Below are positions 30,801 to 39,498 of a stretch of 64,000 bases of DNA, piece by piece. The stretch lies in contig NZ_JHEP02000006.1 in NCBI RefSeq assembly GCF_000657795.2, positions 1-64,000 on the forward strand. Direction: 5' to 3'. The stretch comes from Bordetella pseudohinzii (GTDB taxonomy: Bacteria > Pseudomonadota > Gammaproteobacteria > Burkholderiales > Burkholderiaceae_B). Both the position numbers and the translations under genes were made by a program. How positions within the stretch are numbered: the first letter of the stretch is position 1; the number at the start of each line of letters is the position of its first letter. Under the pieces are notes generated by a model. It did not search any database, was not told the origin of the DNA, and was given only the letters and a program-made list of their open reading frames with translations.

Positions 30801-31425
30801 CCTCACCGCCTACCAGAACGCCGCCTACGCCAAGCGCTACACCGACCTGGTCGACAAGGTGGCCCAGGCCGAACGCCAGGCCACGGGCGGCACGCGCCTG
30901 GCCGAGGCGGTGGCGCACAACTACTTCAAGCTCATGGCCTACAAGGATGAGTACGAGGTCGCGCGGCTCTACAGCGACGGCGAATTCCTCAAGAAGGTCG
31001 CGGCGCAGTTCGAAGGCGACTGGAAGCTCAGGTTCTACCTCGCGCCGCCCTTGATGGCCAAGCGCGACAGCCAGGGCCACTTGCAGAAGCGCGCCTATGG
31101 CCCCGGCATGCTGCGCGTGTTCTCGCTGCTGGCGCGGCTGCGCTTTTTGCGCGGCACCGCCCTGGACGTCTTCGGCCGCACGGCCGAACGGCGCGCCGAA
31201 CGCGAGCTGATCCGCGAGTACGCCGAACACATGACGGCCGTCATCGGCAAGCTCAACCGCGGCAATCTGGAGCAGGCCGTGGCGCTGGCCAGCCTGCCCC
31301 AGGAGATCCGGGGCTATGGCCATGTCAAGGAAGCCGCGATGGCGCGCGCGGCCGACAAGCGCGAGGCGCTGCTGCGCGAGTTCAGCGCCGCGGTGCTGCC
31401 CATCGGCGGGGCGCGCGCGGCCTGA
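27829..31425 (+). CDS. Indolepyruvate ferredoxin oxidoreductase, fused large form
   Basis: A 1198-residue fusion of IorA- and IorB-type parts. An N-terminal pyrimidine-binding domain (FISGYRGSPLGGVDQ) is followed by a TPP domain (GCHYMVTWMGR; FANLGDGTYFHSGLLAI), a Cys-rich segment (CEGCGDCSEKSHC; SCNKDFSCLKGFCPSF) for iron-sulfur clusters, and a gamma-type domain (GVGGTGVVTIGQLIG). It oxidatively decarboxylates aryl- or branched 2-oxo acids to acyl-CoA. This single-chain type is usual in beta- and alphaproteobacteria. It has its own 150-bp upstream region. Confidence 0.93.
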   Translation: MNAPLTPAQRAALQSVHLDDKYTLETGRAWMSGIHALVRLPMMQRERDARVGLNTAGFISGYRGSPLGGVDQNMWKAAKYLKEHHIEFQPGINEDLAATAVWGSQQVNLFPGAKYDGVFGMWYGKGPGVDRCGDVFKHANAAGTSRHGGVLVVAGDDHPAKSSTLPHQSDHILKACMIPVLFPSSVQEILDFGLHGWAMSRYAGVWVGLKTITDIVEVSASVDVDSERVRILLPEDFTLPPDGLNIRLPDTPLQQEARLLDYKLYAALAYARANKLNRELWSVPQDRARFGIITSGKAYLDTRQALSDLGLSEAVCQRIGLRLFKVGMVWPLEATGVQQFADGLDEILVVEEKRQVIEYQLKEELFSWIGTGKKIPRVVGKFDDKDGGEWSVPQGNWLLPAHYEFSPAMVAKAVGARLLRLALPEDVRAGIEARLAFIAEREKALSKPRLVVDRKPWFCSGCPHNTSTRLPEGSRGLAGIGCHYMVTWMGRNTQVFTQMGGEGVPWLGQAPFTEEKHVFANLGDGTYFHSGLLAIRAAVAAKTPITYKILFNDAVAMTGGQPVDGPISVPMITRQMAAEGIEKIIVVTDEPEKYQHVDGLAPGVPVKHRDALDSVMRELREYPGVSILVYDQTCATEKRRRRKRGAYPDPARRVVINERVCEGCGDCSEKSHCLSVEPLETEFGRKRTINQSSCNKDFSCLKGFCPSFVTVEGGKLRKPRALAPEGDIAAGLPAPGTPDIAGHYGVFIAGVGGTGVVTIGQLIGMAAHLEGKGCSVLDMAGLAQKGGAVYSHVVLAPTPGELMNTRVAMGEADLVLAGDLVVGTSQEAVARMRPDRTRALVNTDVAPTAAFVHNPDWTLPGSDLQGDLGRACAAVSHIDAAALAVGLLGDAIYANPLMMGYAYQKGWLPLGEAALLRAIELNGQQVPNNQAAFAWGRRAAQDLAAVQALIGLAPASQETEIVEVRRGEQSVVDFKRPATGLEQLVAVRRDFLTAYQNAAYAKRYTDLVDKVAQAERQATGGTRLAEAVAHNYFKLMAYKDEYEVARLYSDGEFLKKVAAQFEGDWKLRFYLAPPLMAKRDSQGHLQKRAYGPGMLRVFSLLARLRFLRGTALDVFGRTAERRAERELIREYAEHMTAVIGKLNRGNLEQAVALASLPQEIRGYGHVKEAAMARAADKREALLREFSAAVLPIGGARAA

Positions 31426-31450
31426 GCGGGCGCCGCCCGCCGGCCCGGGC

Positions 31451-32131
31451 CTAGGAGGGCAGGCCGGCCGGGCGGCGGCGCGGCATATTGAACATCTCGA
31501 CCTTCATCTTGGGCGGGTCGAAACGCTCCACGCGGGGCGCCGAGCGCGAGTGGTCCTGCGCCGTCTGGGCGGCCAGCTGCTCGCGGCGGGCGATGACTTC
31601 CTCGGCGCGGGCGTGGTGCGGGGCCATCTTGCGCACCAGGACGCGCCCGTCCCGCGGGAAATAATGGATACGGCGCGCATGGACGTCGCCCAGATCCTGG
31701 GCGCGCACCGGGATGCCTTCCGTCTTGAGATACTGCAGCACGAACTGGCCGTTGCGCTCGCCGATATTCATCTGCTGCATGGCGCTCAGGACCGCGCCGC
31801 CGCCAAAGACCTTGGCCTCCAGGCGTTCGCGCGCCGCGCCGGCCTTGAGCAATTCGTTGATCAGCACTTCCATGGCGAAGGCGCCATAACGCATGGTCGA
31901 GGAGGCTGGCGACTGGGCGTCGCCTTCGGGCAGCATGAAATGGTTCATGCCGCCCACCCCGGTCACGGGGTCGCGCACGCAGGCGGCCACACAGGATCCC
32001 AGCACGGTGGACAGCATGATGTCTTCGCCGCTGGTGACGAAGTACTCGTTCGGCAGGACCTTGACCGCGGGGCGGTCAAAGGTAATGTCGAAGTAGTGGC
32101 GCGAAGCGCGGGCGTCAAGGCGGGCAGGCAT
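31451..32131 (-). CDS. cheD: Chemoreceptor glutamine deamidase CheD
   Basis: A 226-residue CheD with the catalytic Cys in [13 protein letters not shown] and His in GMNHFMLP, plus the long C-terminal extension seen in Bordetella-type proteins. CheD deamidates glutamines of methyl-accepting chemotaxis proteins and can link to CheY-P phosphatases. No other chemotaxis or flagellar gene lies in the window, so this copy stands alone between a metabolic gene and ftsEX. The fold and active site look intact. Confidence 0.9.
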   Translation of the reverse strand: MPARLDARASRHYFDITFDRPAVKVLPNEYFVTSGEDIMLSTVLGSCVAACVRDPVTGVGGMNHFMLPEGDAQSPASSTMRYGAFAMEVLINELLKAGAARERLEAKVFGGGAVLSAMQQMNIGERNGQFVLQYLKTEGIPVRAQDLGDVHARRIHYFPRDGRVLVRKMAPHHARAEEVIARREQLAAQTAQDHSRSAPRVERFDPPKMKVEMFNMPRRRPAGLPS

Positions 32132-32250
32132 AGGGCAGACTCAGCGGGGGGCAGCCGCAAAACCGAGAAAAATTTCAAATTGTTGTTATCGTTCGCAACA
32201 TTTTGCCGGACAATCGTGATGTTTGTCTTGCATCCGGTCAAATGGCGTGC

Positions 32251-32297
32251 AAAAAGAAGCGCCCGTCCGGGGACTGTAGTCCCGGGCGGGCGCTTTC
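32251..32297 (-). terminator. Intrinsic terminator downstream of ftsX (bidirectional form)
   Basis: A long inverted repeat, AAGCGCCCGTCCGGGGA against TCCCGGGCGGGCGCTT (32257-32295), is flanked by A5 on one side and TTTCTTT on the other. On the minus strand the hairpin is followed by a T-run, just after the ftsX stop and before cheD. Confidence 0.8.
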
Positions 32298-32316
32298 TTT
32301 CGGGCGATTAAGGGAC

Positions 32317-33225
32317 TTAAAAGCGCGTACTGCGGGTCACTGACCAGCGCGCCGAGAGCGCGCCCAGGATGCCGGCGGCCAGCACCGCCACGGCCAGGGC
32401 GGGCAGCTCGGGCAGATGCAGGGCGAATTCGGCGCCGTAGCTGCGCGCCAGGCCCAGCACGGCGTGGTTCAGCGGCACCAGCGCCACGGCCGCCGCGCCG
32501 ATGGCCAGCAGCGCGGCCAGCGCGCCGGACAGGGCGCCCTGGTACAGGAAGGGCCGGCGCACGAAGGATTCGGTGGCGCCGACCAGGCGGGCCACGGCGA
32601 TCTCCTCGCGCTGGGTCAGGGCCTGCATGCGCACCGTGTTGAACACGGTGGCCAGCACCACCACGGCCACGCAGACCGCCAGAAAGCCCAGGCCCAGGCG
32701 GCCGAAGCGCAGAATGGCCTCCAGGCGCTGCACCCAGGCGCTGTCGAGCTGCACCTGATCGACGTATTGCCACTTGCTCCAGCCATCGGCCAGCGATCCG
32801 GCCCGCTGGGCCAGGTCTTCGCCGCCGGCCAGGGTGACGACCACGGCGTCCGGCAGGGGGTTGCCGGGCAGCACGGCCAGGGCTTCTTCCCAGGCGGGGT
32901 TCTGGCGCAGGGCCTTCAGGGCCTGGTCGCGCGGCACCTGGCGCACGGCCGCGATCTGGCCGCCGAATTCCCGCCCGATGCGTTCGGTGATGGCCGCGGC
33001 CGTGCCGGCGGGCGCGGCCGGCTGGATATAGAGGGTGAGTTCCGGCGTGACGGAAATCTGCCGGGCCAGGGGCTGGACGGAGACCAGCACGGCGCTGCCC
33101 AGGAGCGGCAGGGCCAGCACCAGGGCCATGACCAGCAGATTGGCCAGCGAGGAAAAGGGCTGGGCCGCCAGCCGCCTCAGGGTGATGGCCAGCGCATAGC
33201 GGTGTTGCCGCAGCCAGGACTTCAT
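32317..33225 (-). CDS. ftsX: Cell division protein FtsX
   Basis: A 302-residue ABC-type permease-like protein of the divisome. One N-terminal membrane segment, a periplasmic domain and three C-terminal membrane segments are visible (FLAVCVAVVVLATVFNTVRMQ; AIGAAAVALVPLNHAVLG; ALAVAVLAAGILGALSARWSV). With FtsE it regulates peptidoglycan amidases through EnvC-type activators. Its ATG overlaps the ftsE stop. Confidence 0.93.
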   Translation of the reverse strand: MKSWLRQHRYALAITLRRLAAQPFSSLANLLVMALVLALPLLGSAVLVSVQPLARQISVTPELTLYIQPAAPAGTAAAITERIGREFGGQIAAVRQVPRDQALKALRQNPAWEEALAVLPGNPLPDAVVVTLAGGEDLAQRAGSLADGWSKWQYVDQVQLDSAWVQRLEAILRFGRLGLGFLAVCVAVVVLATVFNTVRMQALTQREEIAVARLVGATESFVRRPFLYQGALSGALAALLAIGAAAVALVPLNHAVLGLARSYGAEFALHLPELPALAVAVLAAGILGALSARWSVTRSTRF

Positions 33226-33893
33226 GCCGCCTCTCCTTGCGTATCGAGGAACTTGCCGTGGTCGATACGCAGCGTGCGCCGCGTATAGCGCGACATCAGC
33301 TGCTGGTCGTGGGAGGCAATCAGGGTGGTGACACCGACCCGGTTGAAATCGCGGAACACATTCATGATGCGCTGGGCGTTGTCATCGTCCAGGTTGGCGG
33401 TGGGTTCGTCGGCGATCAGGATGGCCGGCCGGTTGACGATGGCCCGGGCGATGGCCAGGCGCTGCTGCTCGCCGCCGGACAGTTCGATGGGGTTGAGGTC
33501 TTCCTTGCCCGCCAGGCCCACCTTATCGAGGGCGGCGCGCGCGCGGGCGGCGGCCGAATCCGAGGCCTGGCCCGTCACCGACAGGGGCAGCATGACATTG
33601 GCCAGCGCGCTGCGGTCATAGAGCAGATGGGTGTCCTGCAGGATGACGCTGACCGCGCGCCGCAAATAGGGACGGGCGCGGGCGGAGAGTTTGTCCAGGC
33701 GCTGCCCGTGCACCTGGATGGAGCCCCGGGTCGGCGGCTCCAGGCCGGCGATCAGTTTCAGCAAGGTGGATTTGCCCGCGCCCGAAGGCCCGGAAACAAA
33801 CACGAATTCCCCCGCATCCACGCGGAAGTTGATATCGGCCAGAATGTTCCGGCCGCGCCCATAGGATTTGAATACGTGCTGGAATTCGATCAT
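33222..33893 (-). CDS. ftsE: Cell division ATP-binding protein FtsE
   Basis: A 223-residue ABC ATPase with Walker A GPSGAGKS, signature LSGGEQQRLAIARAI and Walker B ILIADEPTAN. ATG 33893 begins the usual MIEFQHVFKSY start of FtsE; an upstream in-frame extension is ignored. It forms a complex with FtsX at the division site, and the stop overlaps ftsX (ATGA). About 250 bp separate it from the divergent amino-acid transporter. Confidence 0.94.
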   Translation of the reverse strand: MIEFQHVFKSYGRGRNILADINFRVDAGEFVFVSGPSGAGKSTLLKLIAGLEPPTRGSIQVHGQRLDKLSARARPYLRRAVSVILQDTHLLYDRSALANVMLPLSVTGQASDSAAARARAALDKVGLAGKEDLNPIELSGGEQQRLAIARAIVNRPAILIADEPTANLDDDNAQRIMNVFRDFNRVGVTTLIASHDQQLMSRYTRRTLRIDHGKFLDTQGEAA

Positions 33894-34142
33894 GGCGAGC
33901 AGGCAGATGAAGCCGCAATAGTAACTCCGGCTTCTCTTCGGACGCCAGGAAGGGACGCACCATTCCGGCAAGGAGGGGGGATGGCCCATGGCCCGGGGGG
34001 CGGCTAAATACGTCCCCGAAATGAGGAAAAGACGGAAAGGGATTTCCCCCATGTCCCCAAATTTAACCAACCTTTACCATCCGCCCAAGCACGTTGGCCC
34101 ACCAGGCCGGCGCTTCGATGTCATCCTTACACGGAGATCACC

Positions 34143-35159
34143 ATGAAAGCACTGAAATTGGCCGCCCTGGGCGCCGCTTTGTTCGCCGCAAGCTCGGCGG
34201 CCCATGCGGGCGCGACCTTCGATAACGTCAAGAAGAAGGGCTTTGTCCAGTGCGGCGTATCCACCGGCATTCCTGGCTTCTCCATCGCCGACAGCAAGGG
34301 CGAATGGAAAGGCATCGACGTCGATATGTGCCGCGCCATCGCGGCGACCATGTTCGGCGACGCCAGCAAGTTCAAGGTCACCCCGCTGAACACGCAGCAG
34401 CGCTTCACCGCCCTGCAGTCCGGCGAAATCGATGTCCTGACCCGCAACACCACCGTCACCCTGACGCGCGACACCACGCTGGGCCTGATCGGCGTGGGCG
34501 TGAACTACTACGACAGCCAGGGCGTCATGGTCTCCAAGGACCTGGGCGTCAAGAGCGCCAAGGAACTGGGCGGCGCCACCGTCTGCGTGCAGCCGGGCAC
34601 CACCACCGAGCTCAACCTGGCCGATTGGTTCCGCGGCAACAAGATCGAATTCAAGCCCGTCGTGATCGACAAGTACGACGAAATCGTGCGCGCCTTCTCG
34701 GCCGGCCGCTGCGACGCCTTCACGACCGACAAGTCGCAGCTGGCGTCCACCCGCACCACGCTCGAGAACCCGGACAAGTACATCATCCTGCCCGAGGACT
34801 TCTCCAAGGAGCCGCTGGGCCCCATGGTGCGCCAGGGCGACGAGCAGTGGTTCAACGTGGTGCGCTGGTCGCTCAACGCCATGCTGGAAGCCGAAGAGTA
34901 CGGCATCACCTCCAAGAACGTCGACGAGCAGGCCAAGAGCGCCAATCCCAACATCCAGCGCATCCTGGGCGTGACCCCGGGCATGGGCAAGAACCTGGGC
35001 GTGGATGACAAGTGGGCGTATAACATCATCAAGCAGGTGGGCAACTACGGCGAAAGCTTTGAAGCCACCCTGGGCAAGGGCGGTCCCATGAAGCTGGAGC
35101 GCGGCCTGAATGCTTCCTACAAGCAGGGCGGCCTGATGTACGGCTGGCCGGTGCGCTAA
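34143..35159 (+). CDS. aapJ: General L-amino acid ABC transporter, periplasmic binding protein
   Basis: A 338-residue secreted binding protein. It has a signal peptide ending AHA, then TFDNVKKKGFVQCGVSTGIPGFS, typical of the AapJ/BztA group, with the ligand-pocket sequences RNTTVTLTRDT and CVQPGTTTELNLADWF. It captures polar amino acids such as glutamate or glutamine. GGAG precedes the ATG. It heads a binding protein-permease-permease-ATPase operon and is followed by a strong hairpin, consistent with higher expression than the membrane parts. Confidence 0.92.
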   Translation: MKALKLAALGAALFAASSAAHAGATFDNVKKKGFVQCGVSTGIPGFSIADSKGEWKGIDVDMCRAIAATMFGDASKFKVTPLNTQQRFTALQSGEIDVLTRNTTVTLTRDTTLGLIGVGVNYYDSQGVMVSKDLGVKSAKELGGATVCVQPGTTTELNLADWFRGNKIEFKPVVIDKYDEIVRAFSAGRCDAFTTDKSQLASTRTTLENPDKYIILPEDFSKEPLGPMVRQGDEQWFNVVRWSLNAMLEAEEYGITSKNVDEQAKSANPNIQRILGVTPGMGKNLGVDDKWAYNIIKQVGNYGESFEATLGKGGPMKLERGLNASYKQGGLMYGWPVR

Positions 35160-35172
35160 GCACAGGCAGACC

Positions 35173-35195
35173 GGCCGGGCGCGCAAGGCCCGGCC
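35173..35195 (+). other. Intergenic stem-loop between aapJ and aapQ
   Basis: A perfect 8-bp stem GGCCGGGC / GCCCGGCC with a 7-nt loop lies 13 bases after the binding-protein stop. There is no T-run, so it looks like an mRNA-stabilising or processing hairpin of the type often found after binding-protein genes. Confidence 0.6.
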
Positions 35196-35265
35196 GAGCC
35201 CGTGCGGAGCGGGTAGCATTGGGCGGCCTCCTGCCGCCTTGAATCCGTTATTGGCAGAAGCATCT

Positions 35266-36456
35266 ATGGCGACAACCCAGAAAAACGCCCCGGCCCAGGC
35301 TCCGCGACGTCGTCTCAACTGGAATGATCCCGGCGTGCGCGCCGTGGTCTACCAGGTCGTCGCGCTGGTCCTCGTGGCACTGGCCGCCTGGTTCCTGGTG
35401 TCCAACACCTTGCACAACCTGGCGGTGCGCAACATCTCCACCGGCTTTGGATTCCTCGGCAGGGAAGCCGGTTTCGCGATCGGGGAAACCCCCATCTCCT
35501 ACACCCCCGCAGACACTTACGGCCGCGCCATCCTGGTGGGCCTGCTGAACACCCTGCGCGTGGCGGTCATCGGCATCGTGCTGGCCACCCTCCTGGGCAC
35601 GCTGATCGGCATCGGCCGGCTATCCAAGAACTGGCTGGTCGCCCGGCTGACCTCGATGTACGTCGAGGTCATGCGCAACGTGCCGCTGCTGCTGCAACTC
35701 TTCTTCTGGTATGCGCTCATCACCGAGAACATGCCCGGACCCCGCCAGGCGCACCATCCCCTGCCTGGCGTTTTCATTTCCAACCGCGGCATCAAGGTGC
35801 CCGAGGCCGTGGGCGCTTCGCTGGATTGGATATTGGCCGGGCTGGCGGTGGCCATCATCGCCACGCTGGCGCTGGGGCATTGGGCCAAGAAGCGCCAGCA
35901 TGCGACCGGACAGGTCTTCCCGCTGGGCCGCGCGGCCATCGGCCTGCTCATCGTCTGCCCCCTGGCGGGCTGGCTGGTCAGCGGCATGCAGCTGTCCTTG
36001 TCCTTGCCGGAACTCAAGGGCTTCAATTTCCAGGGCGGCCTGACGCTGACCCCGGAGTTCGCGGCCCTGCTGGCGGGGCTGGTGATCTACACCTCGGCCT
36101 TTGTCGCCGAAGTCGTGCGTTCGGGCATCCAGGCCGTCAACAGCGGCCAGTGGGAGGCGGCCGGCGCGCTGGGCCTGCGGCGTTCGCTGGTGCTGCGCCT
36201 GGTCGTGCTGCCGCAGGCGCTGCGCGTGATCATCCCGCCGATGACCAGCCAGTACCTCAACCTCACCAAGAACAGTTCTCTGGCCGTGGCGATCGGCTAT
36301 CCGGACATCGTGTCGGTGGTCAACACCACGCTGAACCAGACCGGGCAGGCGATCGAGGGCATCCTGATCATCATGGGCGCCTACCTGACCGTCAGCCTGT
36401 CGATCTCGATCTTCATGAACTGGTACAACAAGCGCATCGCGCTGGTGGAGCGTTGA
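35266..36456 (+). CDS. aapQ: General L-amino acid ABC transporter permease AapQ
   Basis: A 396-residue permease of the His/Glu/Gln/Arg/opine family, with about eight membrane segments. The EAA-type cytoplasmic loop reads QWEAAGALGLRRSLVLRLVVLPQALRV. The large insert between the N-terminal segments (TGFGFLGREAGFAIGETPI) is typical of AapQ/BztB. ATG 35266 is chosen over TTG 35239. One base separates its stop from the next ATG. Confidence 0.92.
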   Translation: MATTQKNAPAQAPRRRLNWNDPGVRAVVYQVVALVLVALAAWFLVSNTLHNLAVRNISTGFGFLGREAGFAIGETPISYTPADTYGRAILVGLLNTLRVAVIGIVLATLLGTLIGIGRLSKNWLVARLTSMYVEVMRNVPLLLQLFFWYALITENMPGPRQAHHPLPGVFISNRGIKVPEAVGASLDWILAGLAVAIIATLALGHWAKKRQHATGQVFPLGRAAIGLLIVCPLAGWLVSGMQLSLSLPELKGFNFQGGLTLTPEFAALLAGLVIYTSAFVAEVVRSGIQAVNSGQWEAAGALGLRRSLVLRLVVLPQALRVIIPPMTSQYLNLTKNSSLAVAIGYPDIVSVVNTTLNQTGQAIEGILIIMGAYLTVSLSISIFMNWYNKRIALVER

Positions 36457-36457
36457 T

Positions 36458-37558
36458 ATGAGCGGCACTACGCAAACCCCGCGCGCCGACCTGCCGCCGC
36501 CGTCCAGCCACGTCGGCGCCTGGCCCTGGCTCAAGACGCGCCTGTTCTCCTCGCCGCTGTCCATCCTGGCGACCATCCTGCTGGCCTGGCTGGTCATCAT
36601 GACCGTGCCGGCGCTGGTGGAATGGGCCTTCATCCGCGCCAACTTCACGGCCACCTCGGCCCAGGAGTGCCGCGCCTCGGGCGGCGCCTGCTGGGCCTTC
36701 ATCGCCGAGAAGCACCGGCTCATCCTCTTCGGCACCTATCCCTACGACGAACAATGGCGTCCGCTGATCGCGACCTTCATCCTGATCGCGGTCATCATCA
36801 TGAGCGGCATGCGCCGCTTCTGGAAGCCCGTCCTGGCGCTGATCTGGGTCGTGGGCCTGACCCTGGTGGCCATCCTGATGTGGGGCGGCATCTTCGGGCT
36901 GACCTATGTCGAGAACAGCCGTTGGGGCGGTCTGCCGCTGACGCTCATCCTGTCGACCTTCGGCATCGCCTTCGCCTTCCCGATCGGCGTGCTGCTGGCC
37001 CTGGGACGCCGCTCGCGCATGCCGGCCATCAAGGCGCTGTGCGTGGTCTACATCGAGCTGATCCGCGGCGTGCCGCTCATCAGCCTGCTGTTCATGTCCT
37101 CGGTGATGCTGCCGCTGTTCCTGCCCGAAGGCTTCACGATAGACAAACTGCTGCGCGCGCAGATCGCCATCATCATGTTCGCGGCGGCCTATATCGCCGA
37201 GACGGTGCGCGGCGGGCTGCAGGCCATCCCCAAGGGGCAGTATGAGGGCGCGGACTCGCTGGGCCTGTCGTATTGGCAGAAGATGCGCAAGATCATCCTG
37301 CCGCAGGCGCTGAAGATCGTCATCCCGCCGCTGGTCAGCATTTTCATCGCGCTGTTCAAGGACACCTCGCTGGTCGTGATCATCGGCATCTTCGACCTGA
37401 CGCTGGCGGCCAAGGCGGCGCTGTCGGATGCGGCCTGGCGCGGCTTCGGCGTGGAAGCCTATATCTTCATCGCGCTCATCTACTTCGTCTTCTGCTATTC
37501 GATGTCCAAGTACAGCCAGCGGCTGGAGCGCCGCCTGGCGACCGGTCATCAACGATAG
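36458..37558 (+). CDS. aapM: General L-amino acid ABC transporter permease AapM
   Basis: A 366-residue second permease with the EAA loop [27 protein letters not shown]. Its N-terminal extension contains the Cys-bearing periplasmic segment ([12 protein letters not shown]) characteristic of AapM/BztC. It pairs with AapQ to form the heterodimeric channel. A terminator-like hairpin lies between it and the ATPase gene. Confidence 0.92.
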   Translation: MSGTTQTPRADLPPPSSHVGAWPWLKTRLFSSPLSILATILLAWLVIMTVPALVEWAFIRANFTATSAQECRASGGACWAFIAEKHRLILFGTYPYDEQWRPLIATFILIAVIIMSGMRRFWKPVLALIWVVGLTLVAILMWGGIFGLTYVENSRWGGLPLTLILSTFGIAFAFPIGVLLALGRRSRMPAIKALCVVYIELIRGVPLISLLFMSSVMLPLFLPEGFTIDKLLRAQIAIIMFAAAYIAETVRGGLQAIPKGQYEGADSLGLSYWQKMRKIILPQALKIVIPPLVSIFIALFKDTSLVVIIGIFDLTLAAKAALSDAAWRGFGVEAYIFIALIYFVFCYSMSKYSQRLERRLATGHQR

Positions 37559-37565
37559 AAACGCG

Positions 37566-37597
37566 CCGGCCGACCTCGCGGCGGCCGGTCTCTTTTT
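37566..37597 (+). terminator. Attenuator-like hairpin with T-run between aapM and aapP
   Basis: CCGGCCG (37566-37572) pairs with CGGCCGG (37582-37588), followed by TCTCTTTTT. It has the form of an intrinsic terminator but sits inside the operon, so partial read-through would lower ATPase expression, unless aapP has its own promoter. Confidence 0.55.
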
Positions 37598-37610
37598 CAG
37601 GAGTACAGGC

Positions 37611-38351
37611 ATGTCCAATGCCATCATCCGCCTGCAGGACGTCAATAAGTGGTACGGCCAGTTCCACGTCCTGCGCAATATCAACCTGGACGTGGAGCCT
37701 GGCGAGCGCATCGTGATCTGCGGCCCTTCGGGATCGGGCAAATCGACCATGATCCGCTGCATCAACCGGCTCGAAGAGCACCAGCAGGGCAAGATCGTGG
37801 TCGACGGCACCGAGCTGACCAACGACCTCAAGCACATCGAAACCATCCGCAAGGATGTCGGCATGGTGTTCCAGCATTTCAACCTCTTCCCGCACCTGAC
37901 CGTGCTGGAGAACCTGACGCTGGGGCCGGTCTGGGTCTTGAAGAAATCGCGCGCCGAGGCCGAGGCCACCGCCATGAAATACCTGGAGCGCGTGCGCATC
38001 CCGGACCAGGCCCATAAATTCCCGGGCCAGCTCTCCGGCGGCCAGCAGCAGCGCGTGGCCATCGCGCGTTCGCTGTGCATGAGCCCCAAGATCATGCTCT
38101 TTGACGAGCCGACCTCGGCGCTGGACCCCGAGATGGTCAAGGAAGTGCTGGACGTGATGGTCAGCCTGGCGCAGGAAAGCGGCATGACCATGCTCTGCGT
38201 GACCCACGAAATGGGCTTCGCGCGCAAGGTGGCCAATCGCGTCATCTTCATGGACCGCGGCGAGATCATCGAAGAGAACACGCCCGACGAGTTCTTCGAC
38301 AAGCCGCAGAACGAGCGCACCAAGCTTTTTCTCAGCCAGATTCTGCATTGA
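37611..38351 (+). CDS. aapP: General L-amino acid ABC transporter ATPase AapP
   Basis: A 246-residue ATPase with Walker [10 protein letters not shown], signature [15 protein letters not shown], Walker [15 protein letters not shown] and H-loop His in VTHEMGFA. The closeness to GlnQ/AapP is clear. ATG 37611 follows an AGGAG ribosome-binding site (CAGGAGTACAGGC). It powers the AapQ-AapM channel. Confidence 0.94.
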   Translation: MSNAIIRLQDVNKWYGQFHVLRNINLDVEPGERIVICGPSGSGKSTMIRCINRLEEHQQGKIVVDGTELTNDLKHIETIRKDVGMVFQHFNLFPHLTVLENLTLGPVWVLKKSRAEAEATAMKYLERVRIPDQAHKFPGQLSGGQQQRVAIARSLCMSPKIMLFDEPTSALDPEMVKEVLDVMVSLAQESGMTMLCVTHEMGFARKVANRVIFMDRGEIIEENTPDEFFDKPQNERTKLFLSQILH

Positions 38352-38463
38352 AGCGGCACGCGGCCGGGCATGGCCGCGGCTGCCGCGACAGGGGGGGCTG
38401 CGTTATGCTACGGGCCACGCTGAAACATACGCACACATAACACCCCCTGTCCGGAGACTTTCC

Positions 38464-39480
38464 ATGACTCGTTCTCTCGTGTCCGCCACGCGCCGCGCGC
38501 TGGTCGGCGGCGCCCTGGCCCTGGCGGCCGGTCTTTCCCTGATGGCCGCGCCCGCCGCCGCCCAGACCGAATTTCCGAGCAAGCCGCTGCGTTTCATCGT
38601 GCCCTATCCGCCCGGCGGCCCGCTGGACACCATGGCCCGCCTGCTGGCCGAGAAGGTGCGCGATGCGCTGGGCCAGCCCGTGGTGGTCGAGAACAAGGCC
38701 GGCGCGGGCGGCAATATCGGCGCCGACCTGGTCGCCAAGGCCGCGCCCGACGGCTACACCCTGGTCATGGGCGCGGTGGCCACGCATGCCATCAACCCCT
38801 TCCTGTTCGCCAACCTGCCCTACGATCCCATCAAGGACTTCGCGCCCATCACCATCGTGGCCTCGGTGCCCAATGTGCTGGTCATGAACCTGGAATTCGC
38901 GCAGAAGAACAAGATCAACAGCGTGGCGGACCTGATCGACTACGCCAAGAAGAATCCCGGCCGCCTGAACTATGGCTCGGGCGGCAATGGCAGCGCTGGC
39001 CATCTGTCCGGCGAACTGCTCAAGGCCCGGGCCGGCATCGCCGCCGAGCACATCCCCTACCAGGGCGCCGCGCCGGCCCAGCTGGCGCTGCTGTCGGGCC
39101 AATCGGATTTCATGTTCGACAACCTGGCCGCCTCGGCCCCGCTCATCAAGGACGGCAAGGTCAAGGCGCTGGCGGTCACGACGGCCAAGCGCTCCTCGCT
39201 GCTGCCAGATGTCCCCACCGTCGAGGAATCGGGCGTCAAGGGCTTTGACCTGGGCACCTGGTTCGGCGTGTTCGCCCCGGGCGGCACGCCGGCCGCGGTG
39301 GTCGCCAAGCTCAACAAGGCCTATGGCGATGCGCTGCGCCTGCCGGACGTGCGCCAGCGCCTGCTGACCATGGGTTCCGAACAGGAGCCGATGAGCGCCG
39401 ACCAGTTCGCCGCCTTCGTCAAGGCCGAGAAAGACAAATACCAGGAGATCGTCAAGATCTCGGGCGCCAGCCTGAACTGA
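38464..39480 (+). CDS. Bug family tripartite tricarboxylate-type solute-binding protein
   Basis: A 338-residue periplasmic protein. It has a signal peptide ending in AAAQT, followed by the Bug fingerprint FPSKPLRFIVPYPPGGPLDT and VVVENKAGAGGNIGAD. Bug proteins bind carboxylates or similar small ligands and are hugely expanded in Bordetella; most have no adjacent transporter, as here. GGAG lies 6 nt upstream of the ATG. The ligand is unknown. Confidence 0.92.
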   Translation: MTRSLVSATRRALVGGALALAAGLSLMAAPAAAQTEFPSKPLRFIVPYPPGGPLDTMARLLAEKVRDALGQPVVVENKAGAGGNIGADLVAKAAPDGYTLVMGAVATHAINPFLFANLPYDPIKDFAPITIVASVPNVLVMNLEFAQKNKINSVADLIDYAKKNPGRLNYGSGGNGSAGHLSGELLKARAGIAAEHIPYQGAAPAQLALLSGQSDFMFDNLAASAPLIKDGKVKALAVTTAKRSSLLPDVPTVEESGVKGFDLGTWFGVFAPGGTPAAVVAKLNKAYGDALRLPDVRQRLLTMGSEQEPMSADQFAAFVKAEKDKYQEIVKISGASLN

Positions 39481-39498
39481 CCCCGCCCCTGCCGGACC

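Noticed and set aside
27697-31323. Very long minus-strand open frame (about 1200 codons) opposite the indolepyruvate oxidoreductase
   Set aside because: It is a codon-bias shadow in high-GC DNA, rich in His, Gln, Arg and Ala, with no domain pattern, while the plus-strand frame has clear TPP and iron-sulfur motifs.
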